Origin: Micrococcaceae bacterium Sec5.1
Lineage (GTDB): Bacteria; Actinomycetota; Actinomycetes; Actinomycetales; Micrococcaceae
DNA length: 64,000 bases
Direction of reading: 5' to 3'
Assembly (NCBI GenBank): GCA_039636795.1
Contig: CP143430.1
Coordinates: 5,332,001 to 5,396,000 of the forward strand
Shown: positions 15,035 through 22,628 of the stretch, piece by piece
Position numbering within the stretch: position 1 is the first letter of the stretch
Layout: each line of letters starts with the position of its first letter
The notes under the pieces: model-generated
The model's database searches: none
Seen by the model: the letters and a program-made list of their open reading frames with translations, nothing else
Told to the model about the DNA's origin: nothing
Program-made: the position numbers and the translations under genes

Positions 15035-16375
15035 TTAGTGCGAACCCAGCACCATCCATTTATCAGTGCGCGCACGCAACCCCAACGTGACCCCGCGGGC
15101 CAGCATGTAGCCGAGCGCAAAGACGACCCACAACCACACCAGGCCCGCCGCGCCGTCGGGCCTGATGACATGGACGGCCGCCAGCAGTGGCACATAGACC
15201 GCAAGATTTACGACGCCGGCAATCGCCAGATAGCGCGCGTCGCCAGCACCGATGAGGACTCCGTCGAGGACAAACACGTAGCCCGCCAACGGCTGTCCGA
15301 CGGCGAGGACCCAGAGGGCAAGGGTCAAAGCCTCCCGGACACCGGTATCAGAGGTGAAGAGGTAGCCGGCCCAAGGAGCAACCAACGCCAGCAGCAGCCC
15401 GGTGACCACCCCAAAACCGAGACCCCATCGGATCATGGTCCGCGTGAGTTCCCGGACGCGGCCAGCATTTCTCGCACCCAGCTCCTTCCCGATCAAGGCT
15501 TGCGCGGCGATGGCGAGGGCGTCCAGAGCGAAGGCCAGGAAGGAGAAAATGGTCATCGCCAACTGGTGCGCGGCGAGGTTCACCGCACCCTGGGCTGTGA
15601 CCACTAGGACCGTGGCGAGGATGGCGAGGCGGAGGCTGAGCGTGCGCAGCATCAGCCACGAGCCAACCTTGGTCATGGCCCGGATGCCGTGCCAGTCGGG
15701 CTTGAAGGACACGTCGTGTTGCCGTGCATTCCGCCCGACCATCACCAAATACACTGCGGCCATGGCCCATTGCGCAATGCTGGTCCCGATCGCCGAACCG
15801 GTCACGGAGAGGTGCACGGCGTACACGAGAAACCAGTTCAGCCCGATGTTCAGCGCAAAACCTGCAGTTGCAACCACCAGAGGAGTCCGGGTGTCCTGAA
15901 GACCACGGAGCACGCCGGTGCCTGCGAATATCAGGAGCATCGCGGCGAGCCCGGGCATCGACCAGCGCAGATAATCGACCGCGAACCCACGCACATCGCC
16001 GGTGGCGCCCATCAGACCTACGAGAGGTTCGGCAGCGACGAAGCCGACCACAGCGAGCGAAATGCCCAGCACCAAAGCCAGCCACACGCCGTCGCGCCCT
16101 GCAGCCAAAGCTTTCGCCAACTTACCGTCACCGATCGCGCGGGCAACCGCCGGCGTCGTCGAATATGCCAGGAAGACCATAAGTCCCACTGCGGTGTGCA
16201 TGATCGTGGATGCCAGGCCAACACCAGCGAGCTGATCGACGCCAAGGTGGCCAACGATGGCGGAGTCGGCCAGCAAGAACAGCGGCTCGGCTATGAGCGC
16301 ACCGAACGCGGGCACTGCCAGATGCAGAATCTCGCGGGCATTCGAACGAGTGGTGATGGTTGTGGTTTGAGGCAC
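15035..16375 (-). CDS. MATE-family (DinF-like) efflux protein
   Basis: This 446-residue protein has 12 hydrophobic segments in two similar halves. N-terminal landmarks are REILHLAVPAFGALIAEPLFLLAD, PAVARAIGDGKL (MATE signature) and MPGLAAMLLIFAGTGVLRGLQDTRTPL, which is typical of the DinF branch. It starts with GTG 16375. It should export cationic or hydrophobic compounds using an Na+ or H+ gradient. It leads a two-gene operon with the DUF308-like protein. Confidence 0.9.
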   Translation of the reverse strand: MPQTTTITTRSNAREILHLAVPAFGALIAEPLFLLADSAIVGHLGVDQLAGVGLASTIMHTAVGLMVFLAYSTTPAVARAIGDGKLAKALAAGRDGVWLALVLGISLAVVGFVAAEPLVGLMGATGDVRGFAVDYLRWSMPGLAAMLLIFAGTGVLRGLQDTRTPLVVATAGFALNIGLNWFLVYAVHLSVTGSAIGTSIAQWAMAAVYLVMVGRNARQHDVSFKPDWHGIRAMTKVGSWLMLRTLSLRLAILATVLVVTAQGAVNLAAHQLAMTIFSFLAFALDALAIAAQALIGKELGARNAGRVRELTRTMIRWGLGFGVVTGLLLALVAPWAGYLFTSDTGVREALTLALWVLAVGQPLAGYVFVLDGVLIGAGDARYLAIAGVVNLAVYVPLLAAVHVIRPDGAAGLVWLWVVFALGYMLARGVTLGLRARTDKWMVLGSH

Positions 16376-16418
16376 TAAACAAGCCTAGTCTTCTCGGGGG
16401 GCGGGTAAATTTGGGGCC

Positions 16419-17003
16419 GTGTCACACAAGCATCCCGTTACAGTTTCCGTTGCCCGCACCATCCTTCCGGGGTACACCCGACAAGCAAACGCCTGGGCAC
16501 ACGCCGGCCAGGAATTGGCGCGTGAGTGGCCTGGGTATCTGGGGTTGGGATGGGTTCGGAGTGGCGCCAGATCAAACGAATGGCACATGCTCTACCGCTT
16601 CGCTGATGCTGAAACGCTGCACGGATGGGAGCAGTCCGAGGAGCGGCGCTGGTGGATTGATAGCGCCCGGGAAATGATGGAGACCACCCGCGTTGAACGG
16701 CGCACAGGAATCGAGGGCTGGTTTTCACAGGCCGGTGACGCCTCTGTGGTCGTCCCCGAAACCGTTGTGCCGCCTCGTTGGAAGCAAGCTATCAGCATCT
16801 TCCTGCCTTTCTTCCCACTCAGTCTGTTGGCTAATTTCCTGCTGCACCCCCTGACGCAGGGGTGGCCGCTGGTGTTCCAAGTGCTCCTGAATATCGTCAT
16901 CCTGACGCCGTTGATGACGTACATCTTCCTGCCGATCACGACGCGCCTTCTGCAGCCATGGCTACAAGCAAGGCCACGTGGGAAAAGTCACGGAACTTCT
17001 TAA
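16419..17003 (+). CDS. Antibiotic-biosynthesis-monooxygenase-like membrane protein
   Basis: This 194-residue protein has an N-terminal ABM-type ferredoxin-like domain (about 1-100: VTVSVARTILPGYTRQ..., EWPGYLGLGWVR..., WHMLYRFADAETLHGWEQS). Two hydrophobic segments follow (about 120-142 and 150-170). Proteins of this layout are annotated as ABM-domain proteins of unknown role. Start is GTG 16419 with a weak G-rich Shine-Dalgarno. It is divergent from the MATE gene across 43 bp and 40 bp from doxX. Confidence 0.75.
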   Translation: MSHKHPVTVSVARTILPGYTRQANAWAHAGQELAREWPGYLGLGWVRSGARSNEWHMLYRFADAETLHGWEQSEERRWWIDSAREMMETTRVERRTGIEGWFSQAGDASVVVPETVVPPRWKQAISIFLPFFPLSLLANFLLHPLTQGWPLVFQVLLNIVILTPLMTYIFLPITTRLLQPWLQARPRGKSHGTS

Positions 17004-17043
17004 TTGGTTGACTCTTCAACTTATCTGGGCAAAGGTTGAAGCT

Positions 17044-17478
17044 ATGAACAAGTCCAGCCTGAGCACCACAGCCCTGACCGTCCTGCGCGTTATTGCAGGT
17101 TTTCTCTTCGCCGCGCACGGTTGGCAGAAGTTCAACGAATTCACCATCGCCGGAACGCAGGCCTCCTTCGCGCAGATGGGTGTCCCCGGCGCTTCCGCGG
17201 TAGCCCCGGTGATTGCAACCCTTGAACTCGTGGGAGGTATCGCGCTGATTATCGGGCTCCTGACCAGGGTCTTCGCAGCCCTCCTCGCCATTGACATGCT
17301 CGGCGCACTGTTCCTGGTTCACGCACCGGCTGGCGTCTTCGTCGCCAATGGTGGATACGAGCTAGTTCTGCTCTTCGCCGGCGCCGCCCTGGCCCTCGCT
17401 CTTGCTGGTGCCGGCAAGCTCTCCGCCGACAACGCACTCTTCGCCAGGCAGGGATCCAAGCTCCGCGTCCTCGCGTAA
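17044..17478 (+). CDS. DoxX family membrane protein
   Basis: This 144-residue protein has four hydrophobic segments. The DoxX pattern is clear: TVLRVIAGFLFAAHGWQKF, then ELVGGIALIIGLLTRVFA and a third-helix GYELVLLFAG. Start 17044 is the Met directly before the first helix. In mycobacteria DoxX works with SodA and a thiosulfate transferase in redox balance; here no partner is nearby. A large palindromic element follows its stop. Confidence 0.87.
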   Translation: MNKSSLSTTALTVLRVIAGFLFAAHGWQKFNEFTIAGTQASFAQMGVPGASAVAPVIATLELVGGIALIIGLLTRVFAALLAIDMLGALFLVHAPAGVFVANGGYELVLLFAGAALALALAGAGKLSADNALFARQGSKLRVLA

Positions 17479-17496
17479 GCGCCCTGCTAACCCCAG

Positions 17497-17597
17497 ACGT
17501 TCTCTCACATACCAGCCCATTGAGCCGGATGTTCTCTCCCTTTCGTCAGGAAAGCGATAGAACATCCGGCTTTAAGCCGCTGGAAGTGAGAGAGCGT
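17497..17597. repeat. Nested palindromic element, copy A
   Basis: The core has 21-base arms (17524-17544 and 17550-17570) complementary at 19 positions around loop GTCAG. CCAGC/GCTGG pairs further out, and ACGTTCTCTCAC (17497-17508) faces GTGAGAGAGCGT (17586-17597) as the outer layer. The whole 101 bp fills the gap between convergent doxX and the AztD-like gene and touches the latter's stop. The core recurs at 60556-60600 with 4 changes in 45 bases. Confidence 0.85.
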
Positions 17598-18911
17598 TTA
17601 GCCTTCTACACCAGTCAGCTCATTCGGAACATGCTCCAGCTCAGCTGACTTCTTCACTTTGCCCGTCTTCAAGTCCACCGCGTGAATGGTGCTCGTCGCA
17701 GGTTCAGTGACGAACGCCGTCGAGCCTTGGACAAACAGCGTGGGACGCGGGTCCTGCCACGTGGTGGATTCTTCCCAAGCGGCGACAACCGGGATCGTCG
17801 AGGTCACAGAACCGGAAACCGGGTCGATAACGCGTAAGGAACCATCAGTTCCGAGCACCAGAGCTTCACCGGCAGGTCCGCGCCCCAGCGAGCGGAAGGA
17901 GTAGCTGGTTCCAATATCCACAAGCTGAAGGTTTGCGGTCTCAGTGTTGACCAGCGAAATACGGGTTGGGCGTTCCAGCTCAGCAGCCTTGTCCACCTTG
18001 TAATCCCCCAGAATCACGGGCGACTTCTCGCAACCCGCCTGATTACCCAGACGTCCATATGCATCGGGGCTGGCCACCTTGGTGATCACGCCATCCTTGT
18101 AAATCAGCATGCCGTTCTCACAACCGACCACCACAGCTTCTCCGGCAGCAACAGCCTCACCATGGACGCCAGGGCAGTCCTCATTGCGGACGATTTCCTG
18201 ACGCTCTTGGCCCTTACCTGCGGTGAGGATAGCGATTCCGGAGCGGCTTTCCTCATTTCCGAGCGTCACCAGCAACTTGCCATCTTCAAGTTCGACTGCC
18301 ACACCGTGATGCGCTTCTGGCGTTGTGTAGACGTCGGTTGCGGGCAGGGCACCATCCTCGATCGAAGCACCCAATGAGGACGACTTGAAGCTCTCAACCT
18401 TGCCTGATCCGTCATTGAAGAGGACTGTCTTACCGGCATGACGAACCACGTGACCGGACTTGTCCGCTTCCAACGCCAGCTCGGTCAGCTTGGGCTCAGC
18501 GACGTAGTGATGACTATGGTCACCGTGCGGCTCGGTCCAGGCACCTGCGTCGAACAGGCGGAACGAGTCTCCCGTGGAAACAAACACGTGGCGTCCGTCT
18601 CCAGCTGGATTCAGTCGGTTGAAACCGGACAATTCCGCTCCTCCCACAGGCTTGAGGGTGGTGGCGTCCAGGACTCCAATACCGGCATCGTGCGTGTAAA
18701 CCAGACGCGAAATGGGCCCGCCGGCCTCTTTCGGGCTGGACTTCTCACTGCTGGAAGCGGCGGGCTCTGCACCATTGCCCGCTGACCCTCCAGGGGCTCC
18801 GCACGAGGTCAGCAGAAGGGCGGAAAGCCCGACGGCGGCAAGCGGCTTTGCGGGGAATCGGCGTTTCGGGGTGGCTGGGACAGGGGAAATAAGGATGGGA
18901 TGATGAGGCAT
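17598..18911 (-). CDS. aztD: AztD-like zinc-binding lipoprotein
   Basis: This 437-residue protein has a lipoprotein signal ending LLLTSCGAPG (lipobox LTSC), a Ser/Pro/Glu-rich tether and a beta-propeller-like body of repeated strands (GVLDATTLKPVGG, FRLFDAGAWTEP, VHAVDLKTGKV). EPHGDHSHHYVAEP is the His-rich loop seen in AztD periplasmic zinc chaperones. AztD proteins deliver Zn2+ to the solute-binding protein AztC, but no aztABC genes are adjacent. A Fur/Zur-type palindrome lies just before the start, suggesting induction in zinc shortage. Naming rests on the layout and the His loop. Confidence 0.72.
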   Translation of the reverse strand: MPHHPILISPVPATPKRRFPAKPLAAVGLSALLLTSCGAPGGSAGNGAEPAASSSEKSSPKEAGGPISRLVYTHDAGIGVLDATTLKPVGGAELSGFNRLNPAGDGRHVFVSTGDSFRLFDAGAWTEPHGDHSHHYVAEPKLTELALEADKSGHVVRHAGKTVLFNDGSGKVESFKSSSLGASIEDGALPATDVYTTPEAHHGVAVELEDGKLLVTLGNEESRSGIAILTAGKGQERQEIVRNEDCPGVHGEAVAAGEAVVVGCENGMLIYKDGVITKVASPDAYGRLGNQAGCEKSPVILGDYKVDKAAELERPTRISLVNTETANLQLVDIGTSYSFRSLGRGPAGEALVLGTDGSLRVIDPVSGSVTSTIPVVAAWEESTTWQDPRPTLFVQGSTAFVTEPATSTIHAVDLKTGKVKKSAELEHVPNELTGVEG

Positions 18912-18917
18912 GCGTTA

Positions 18918-18936
18918 AATGATATTGATTCTCATT
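18918..18936 (-). promoter_or_regulatory. Candidate Zur (Fur-family) box before the AztD-like gene
   Basis: AATGATATTGATTCTCATT has inverted ends AATGA/TCATT around an AT-rich centre and looks like a Fur/Zur box (GATAATGATTNTCATT type). It ends 7 bases before the start codon at 18911, which has no Shine-Dalgarno, so the site probably covers the start of transcription. Confidence 0.6.
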
Positions 18937-18980
18937 TGTGTATCAAGTACAACGCTGGCTGTGTCACTTAGAAGGGCAGC

Positions 18981-19011
18981 ATCAACAGTATGTTGACAAC
19001 ATAATGTTGAT
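18981..19011. promoter_or_regulatory. 31-bp palindrome before the HTH/swivel operon
   Basis: ATCAACAGTATGTTG (18981-18995) and CAACATAATGTTGAT (18997-19011) are complementary at 14 of 15 positions around one central A. TATGTTGACAACATA inside it is perfect. The size and symmetry fit an operator for a dimeric regulator, most simply one of the two DNA-binding proteins encoded just downstream. Confidence 0.65.
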
Positions 19012-19049
19012 ATTCCATGCTTGGGGTCGAAGAAGCGAAGGAGCAGCAC

Positions 19050-19466
19050 ATGGAAAACGTCGGAGGCTCCCAGGACGCTGACGAAGCGGAGCGGGAAACC
19101 AGCGCCGTCCGTTTACTCATGGACAGGGGTGGGTCAAACCTCAGTCGCCGGCCCTGGCTTGCTCCTAGCCAACCTCCCGCCGCTATGGACCTGATCCAGC
19201 ACGTACTCTGGCGGTCTCGGGGTTCCGACCAGGGCGCAGACGCGAATCTCGCCCCCGTCGAGGCCTCGGATCTACGTGGCGCCCTCGCGCTGGTGGCCGC
19301 CGCTCGTGGTGAGATGGACGCCGTCGAAACCGCGCTTCTGTTTCTTGCGCGGGCAGAAGGCCTCACGTGGCCGCAGATTGCAGAGAGCCTCGGGCTCCGC
19401 TCCGCCCAGGCCGCACAACAACGACTGGATCGGCTTTCGGATCGACCGAACCCTGGTGTGCGGTGA
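19050..19466 (+). CDS. HTH DNA-binding protein, first gene of a swivel-domain unit
   Basis: This 138-residue protein has a C-terminal sigma-factor-like helix-turn-helix (LTWPQIAESLGLRSAQAAQQRLDRL). The middle part, ARGEMDAVETALLFLARAEG, resembles the region 4 preamble of such regulators. ATG 19050 is preferred over ATG 19017 because AAGGAG (19038-19043) is 6 bases upstream. The next gene starts 2 bases after its stop. A near-perfect 31-bp palindrome lies 38 bases upstream, so autoregulation is likely. Confidence 0.7.
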   Translation: MENVGGSQDADEAERETSAVRLLMDRGGSNLSRRPWLAPSQPPAAMDLIQHVLWRSRGSDQGADANLAPVEASDLRGALALVAAARGEMDAVETALLFLARAEGLTWPQIAESLGLRSAQAAQQRLDRLSDRPNPGVR

Positions 19467-19468
19467 CG

Positions 19469-19972
19469 ATGGCTCTGACACTGAGCGGAACCGCCGCGAG
19501 CGCAGGGACCGCCTCCGGGACAGCGCGAAGCATCAACGGGCCTGATTGCTTCGGTCGGTTTCGACTTGGCGATGTCTTGGTGGGCCGCACCACGGACCCC
19601 GCGTGGACGCCACTTTTCGGAATGGCTGCGGCAGTTGTCACTGAGAATGGCGGAATGTTGTCCCACGCCGCGATCGTTGCCCGTGAGTTCGGAATACCGG
19701 CCGTAGTAGGTGTCCGGGACGCTATGACGTTGCTCGCGGACGGAAGCTTTCTGATGATCAACGGATCCTTGGGCACAGTTGCCTGTGCTGCCGTTGCGGA
19801 ATCACCTAATGACTGGCGACTTGTTGTTTACACTTCACGCCGTGCGGCTCCTCGGGTTCGCCGAAACCCAAGCGGTCGCGGATCGATTCAACCGGGATCA
19901 CAGCTTGGTCGAATCCGAACTCATCGACGCCGGCGTGCTCGGGTTCGTTTCCCATACTTCCTTTGCTGGTAG
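19469..19972 (+). CDS. Stand-alone PEP-utilising enzyme mobile (phosphohistidine swivel) domain
   Basis: About residues 1-112 form the swivelling phosphohistidine domain of PEP synthase/PPDK-type enzymes, with the phospho-acceptor His 66 in GGMLSHAAIVAREFGIPAVVG. The ATP-binding and PEP-binding domains of those enzymes are absent. After about 19800 the frame reads Arg/Gly/Pro-rich and overlaps the next gene by 164 bases, so the natural end is probably near 19800. A TAATG stop-start overlap at 19807-19811 lies in another frame, which suggests a late frameshift. A role as a phosphorylated signalling partner for its HTH neighbours is inference. Confidence 0.68.
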   Translation: MALTLSGTAASAGTASGTARSINGPDCFGRFRLGDVLVGRTTDPAWTPLFGMAAAVVTENGGMLSHAAIVAREFGIPAVVGVRDAMTLLADGSFLMINGSLGTVACAAVAESPNDWRLVVYTSRRAAPRVRRNPSGRGSIQPGSQLGRIRTHRRRRARVRFPYFLCW

Positions 19973-20381
19973 CAGTGGGTGGTCCCTGTCCAGTGCCGGG
20001 CGTGTAGAGAATGAACGCCTCCTCGCAGCTGAGCTGGAGCGTGAAGACGCCCGCCCAGCGGTGATCGGGGTGCACGGCGAGTTCGTGAACCTCAATGTGA
20101 CCGTCGTCAGTGCCTGCAGCGCCGTCCAACTGCAGCAAGTGACGGGCACGGCCGCCTCCGGGATTTTGGAGGAGGCGCTGGCTTCGTGGAGTCTGTTGGA
20201 AGAACGCCTGACGGGATCATTGCCACGATTCGGGGGCTACTCCCGGCGGCTGATGGACGCGCTCGAGCACGCCCGGAGGGACATTGCCTGGTTCACTGCA
20301 ACCGACTGCGATTCCTTCCACCGGGCATGGTTCGAGCTGCATGAGGATCTCATCGCAACCCTGGGAATCCAGCGCGGGTAG
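19809..20381 (+). CDS. Winged-helix-type regulator, third gene of the swivel-domain unit
   Basis: This 190-residue protein starts TGDLLFTLHAVRLLGFAETQAVADRF, a helix-turn-helix lead-in, followed by a wing-like GWSLSSAGRVENERLLAAELE that ends as in MarR/PadR-type winged helices. An all-alpha C-terminal region follows. The first Met of the domain is at 19809, in the TAATG overlap with the swivel-domain gene region. Together with the HTH gene and the swivel gene it forms a compact unit. I know no characterised system of this make-up. Confidence 0.65.
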   Translation: MTGDLLFTLHAVRLLGFAETQAVADRFNRDHSLVESELIDAGVLGFVSHTSFAGSSGWSLSSAGRVENERLLAAELEREDARPAVIGVHGEFVNLNVTVVSACSAVQLQQVTGTAASGILEEALASWSLLEERLTGSLPRFGGYSRRLMDALEHARRDIAWFTATDCDSFHRAWFELHEDLIATLGIQRG

Positions 20382-20460
20382 GCAGCGGTCGTCCGGTCAC
20401 TTGGACAGCGGGTCCAGACTTACTCACGTAACAGAAACATGCCGACAGTAAACTTCCAGC

Positions 20461-21435
20461 ATGAGTGAGACAGCCGACAATTCAGTGACCCTCCGCTTCC
20501 TTGCGGCTCCGATGGACATTGGACACAGCGGCTCGGTCGACGCTGGCACAGTCCTTGAGTGGGTGGACAAGGCCGCGTACGCCGCAGCGGTGGGCTGGGC
20601 TAAGTCGTATTGTGTCACCGCCTACGTGGGCAACATTCACTTCACCGATCCGGTGAACAGCGGCGACATGGTGGAGGTAACTTCCACCATCGTGTATACG
20701 GGTCGCTCCTCCATGCACATCCACACGGTGGTCAGTTCCCGTGACCCCAAGGGCGGACCGGAGACGATGCACAGCCAGTGCATGGTGATTTTCGTGGCGG
20801 TCGGACCTGACGGCAAGCCGATTCCCGTGCCGCAATTCGAGCCCGCCACCCCGGAAGAAATCGAGCAAAGGGATCATGCGCTTGCGCGCATTGAAGTTCG
20901 TGAACAGATCGTCAATGCGATGAACGCCCAGGAATATACCGACGCCGGGACCGCCGAGCGCGTCGTCCTGCGGTTTATGGCGGCCCCAACTGATGTGAAC
21001 TGGGGCGGCAAGGTCCACGGCGGCATCGTCATGAAATGGATCGACGAAGCCGCGTACGTTTGCGCCTCGCGATACTGCGGCAAGGACACCGTGGCAGTGT
21101 TCTCAGGCGGCGTGCGCTTCTACCGGCCGTTGTTGATCGGCCACGTGGTGGAAGTAGAAGCTCGTCTCGTTTACACGGGCGCAAAGGGGATGCACATCGC
21201 TGTCCACGTCCGCTCCGGTGATCCGAAAACCCGCGAGATGAACTTAACAACGTACTGCCTCACCGTGATGGTGGCCCGGGACGAAACGGGAACGGCGGTG
21301 CCCATTCCTGAGTGGGTTCCTGTGTCCGAAGAGGACAGGAAGTTGCATGCCCACGCCCGCGAGTTGTTGGAAATCCGAGGCCGGGCTCCGGGGAATCGGC
21401 TGCCGGATCATTTGCTCAAGGCGACCGGCAACTAG
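20461..21435 (+). CDS. Acyl-CoA thioesterase, double hotdog
   Basis: This 324-residue protein has two tandem hotdog domains of the ACOT7/YciA type. Each starts VTLRFLAAPMDIGHSGSVDAGTVLEWVDKAAY-like and VLRFMAAPTDVNWGGKVHGGIVMKWIDEAAY-like, and each ends VVEVEARLVYTG...MHIHTVV or MHIAVHV. Domain 1 is about residues 5-130 and domain 2 about 165-290. The catalytic Asp sits in the helix after HGG in domain 2 (WIDEA). It hydrolyses acyl-CoA in the cytoplasm. It is a single-gene unit. Confidence 0.88.
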   Translation: MSETADNSVTLRFLAAPMDIGHSGSVDAGTVLEWVDKAAYAAAVGWAKSYCVTAYVGNIHFTDPVNSGDMVEVTSTIVYTGRSSMHIHTVVSSRDPKGGPETMHSQCMVIFVAVGPDGKPIPVPQFEPATPEEIEQRDHALARIEVREQIVNAMNAQEYTDAGTAERVVLRFMAAPTDVNWGGKVHGGIVMKWIDEAAYVCASRYCGKDTVAVFSGGVRFYRPLLIGHVVEVEARLVYTGAKGMHIAVHVRSGDPKTREMNLTTYCLTVMVARDETGTAVPIPEWVPVSEEDRKLHAHARELLEIRGRAPGNRLPDHLLKATGN

Positions 21436-21495
21436 CTGAAACTCCATCACCTCAGGCCCGAACACCAGTAAAATTAAGCCTAGAGGTGCGTGGAA

Positions 21496-21678
21496 ATGTC
21501 TCTGGCTTTTGCTGTTGTCTTAGTCCTGTTGGGCTTGGCTTCCCTTGCCGCCGCGATAGGCGCGGTGGTGCTGATTATTCGCGACGGCCGAGGGCAAATT
21601 CCGCTGGTACCGTCGGTTCGGCCGTGGGTGGCAGGAACCCTCCCAAGTCGCCCATACTCCACGCTCCGTCGCATTTAG
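21496..21678 (+). CDS. Small single-pass membrane protein
   Basis: This 60-residue protein has one long hydrophobic segment (residues 3-29) and a short basic tail. ATG 21496 is preferred over GTG 21490 because GAGG (21483-21486) is 9 bases from the ATG and only 3 from the GTG. I do not recognise it. It lies alone between a thioesterase and a lipoprotein gene. Confidence 0.5.
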   Translation: MSLAFAVVLVLLGLASLAAAIGAVVLIIRDGRGQIPLVPSVRPWVAGTLPSRPYSTLRRI

Positions 21679-21751
21679 CGTAGCGGCGCCCGCAGCCAAT
21701 GGCGGAAAAGGCTGCCTTCAGGTGGAAGACAGCCGGGCGCTAAACTGGATC

Positions 21752-22582
21752 ATGACCGGTGCCCGTGCCCGTCTTCCGGCTTGGTTCTTCGCCCTGGCCG
21801 TTCTCCTTTCAGGCTGTTCGTCCGCGACCGGCGTAGACGAGGCCGCTCCGAATCAACAGACATCATCTTCCACGGCCCAGCCAGTGGCCGGCGGTGTCGC
21901 CGGTCCAGCTCAGGGGCCCACTCAGACAACAGCCCCTCCTCCGATTCAGACACCGGCTCCAGTCCCAACGCCTGTAGCGGTGCCTCAGGCGTACTCCCTG
22001 AACCTGTACCAAGAAGGCGACTTCGTACCGCAGTACACCTTTGATTGGTGTGTCGCAGCGAGCATCCAGATCGCGCATAACCTCGTCGACGATACCGGAG
22101 GCGGCACGTGGGCGGGCCGCGCCCAGCAGTCCGAGCTGTGGGAAATGGCGCGAATGCGCTCGTCCGACTCCTTCAACGGCGCGAACCCCTTTGGCTGGGC
22201 AGCGGTGCTGACAGCCGTCGGGATGGGGCCCTACGAAGTCGTCAGCATCGGTAATTATGGGGAAGCAATTCGAACTGCAGCACGGGCCATGGCCACTACA
22301 GGCCGTCCGGTCGGCCTGGTCATGTGGAGTGGCCGTCACGCCTGGGTGATGAGCGGATTCGAGTCACTCGGGGATCCCTCCCAGTTCCCGGACTTCTCCG
22401 TCACGGGAATTCGCGTGCAGGATCCGCTCTATCCCTACGGCAGTGGGCAGTGGGGGCCTTCCCCTGCGCCCAACAGCCTGCTGACCCCTGAACAGCTGGC
22501 GACGCAGTTCGTGGTCCGGGAGCCGCGACGCTGGAGCAGCGCGCTCCCCACTGGGTACCTGCTGGTGCTTCCCCGGCCTTGA
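21752..22582 (+). CDS. Lipoprotein with a C39/papain-like cysteine protease fold
   Basis: This 276-residue protein has a lipoprotein signal (lipobox LLSGCSS), a Ser/Thr/Pro-rich linker of about 65 residues and a globular domain. That domain has the Cys in FDWCVAASIQIAHNL, then a His in WSGRHAWVMSGFES and a later Asp (VQDPLYP). This Cys-His-Asp order fits a papain/C39-like peptidase. Start 21752 gives the signal peptide; the frame is open back to 21722. It is surface-anchored and may process a peptide or bind one; the substrate is unknown. Confidence 0.65.
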   Translation: MTGARARLPAWFFALAVLLSGCSSATGVDEAAPNQQTSSSTAQPVAGGVAGPAQGPTQTTAPPPIQTPAPVPTPVAVPQAYSLNLYQEGDFVPQYTFDWCVAASIQIAHNLVDDTGGGTWAGRAQQSELWEMARMRSSDSFNGANPFGWAAVLTAVGMGPYEVVSIGNYGEAIRTAARAMATTGRPVGLVMWSGRHAWVMSGFESLGDPSQFPDFSVTGIRVQDPLYPYGSGQWGPSPAPNSLLTPEQLATQFVVREPRRWSSALPTGYLLVLPRP

Positions 22583-22628
22583 ACAGCCGAAGCCCTGATG
22601 AAAACACCCCACTAAATCAAGTGCAGGT

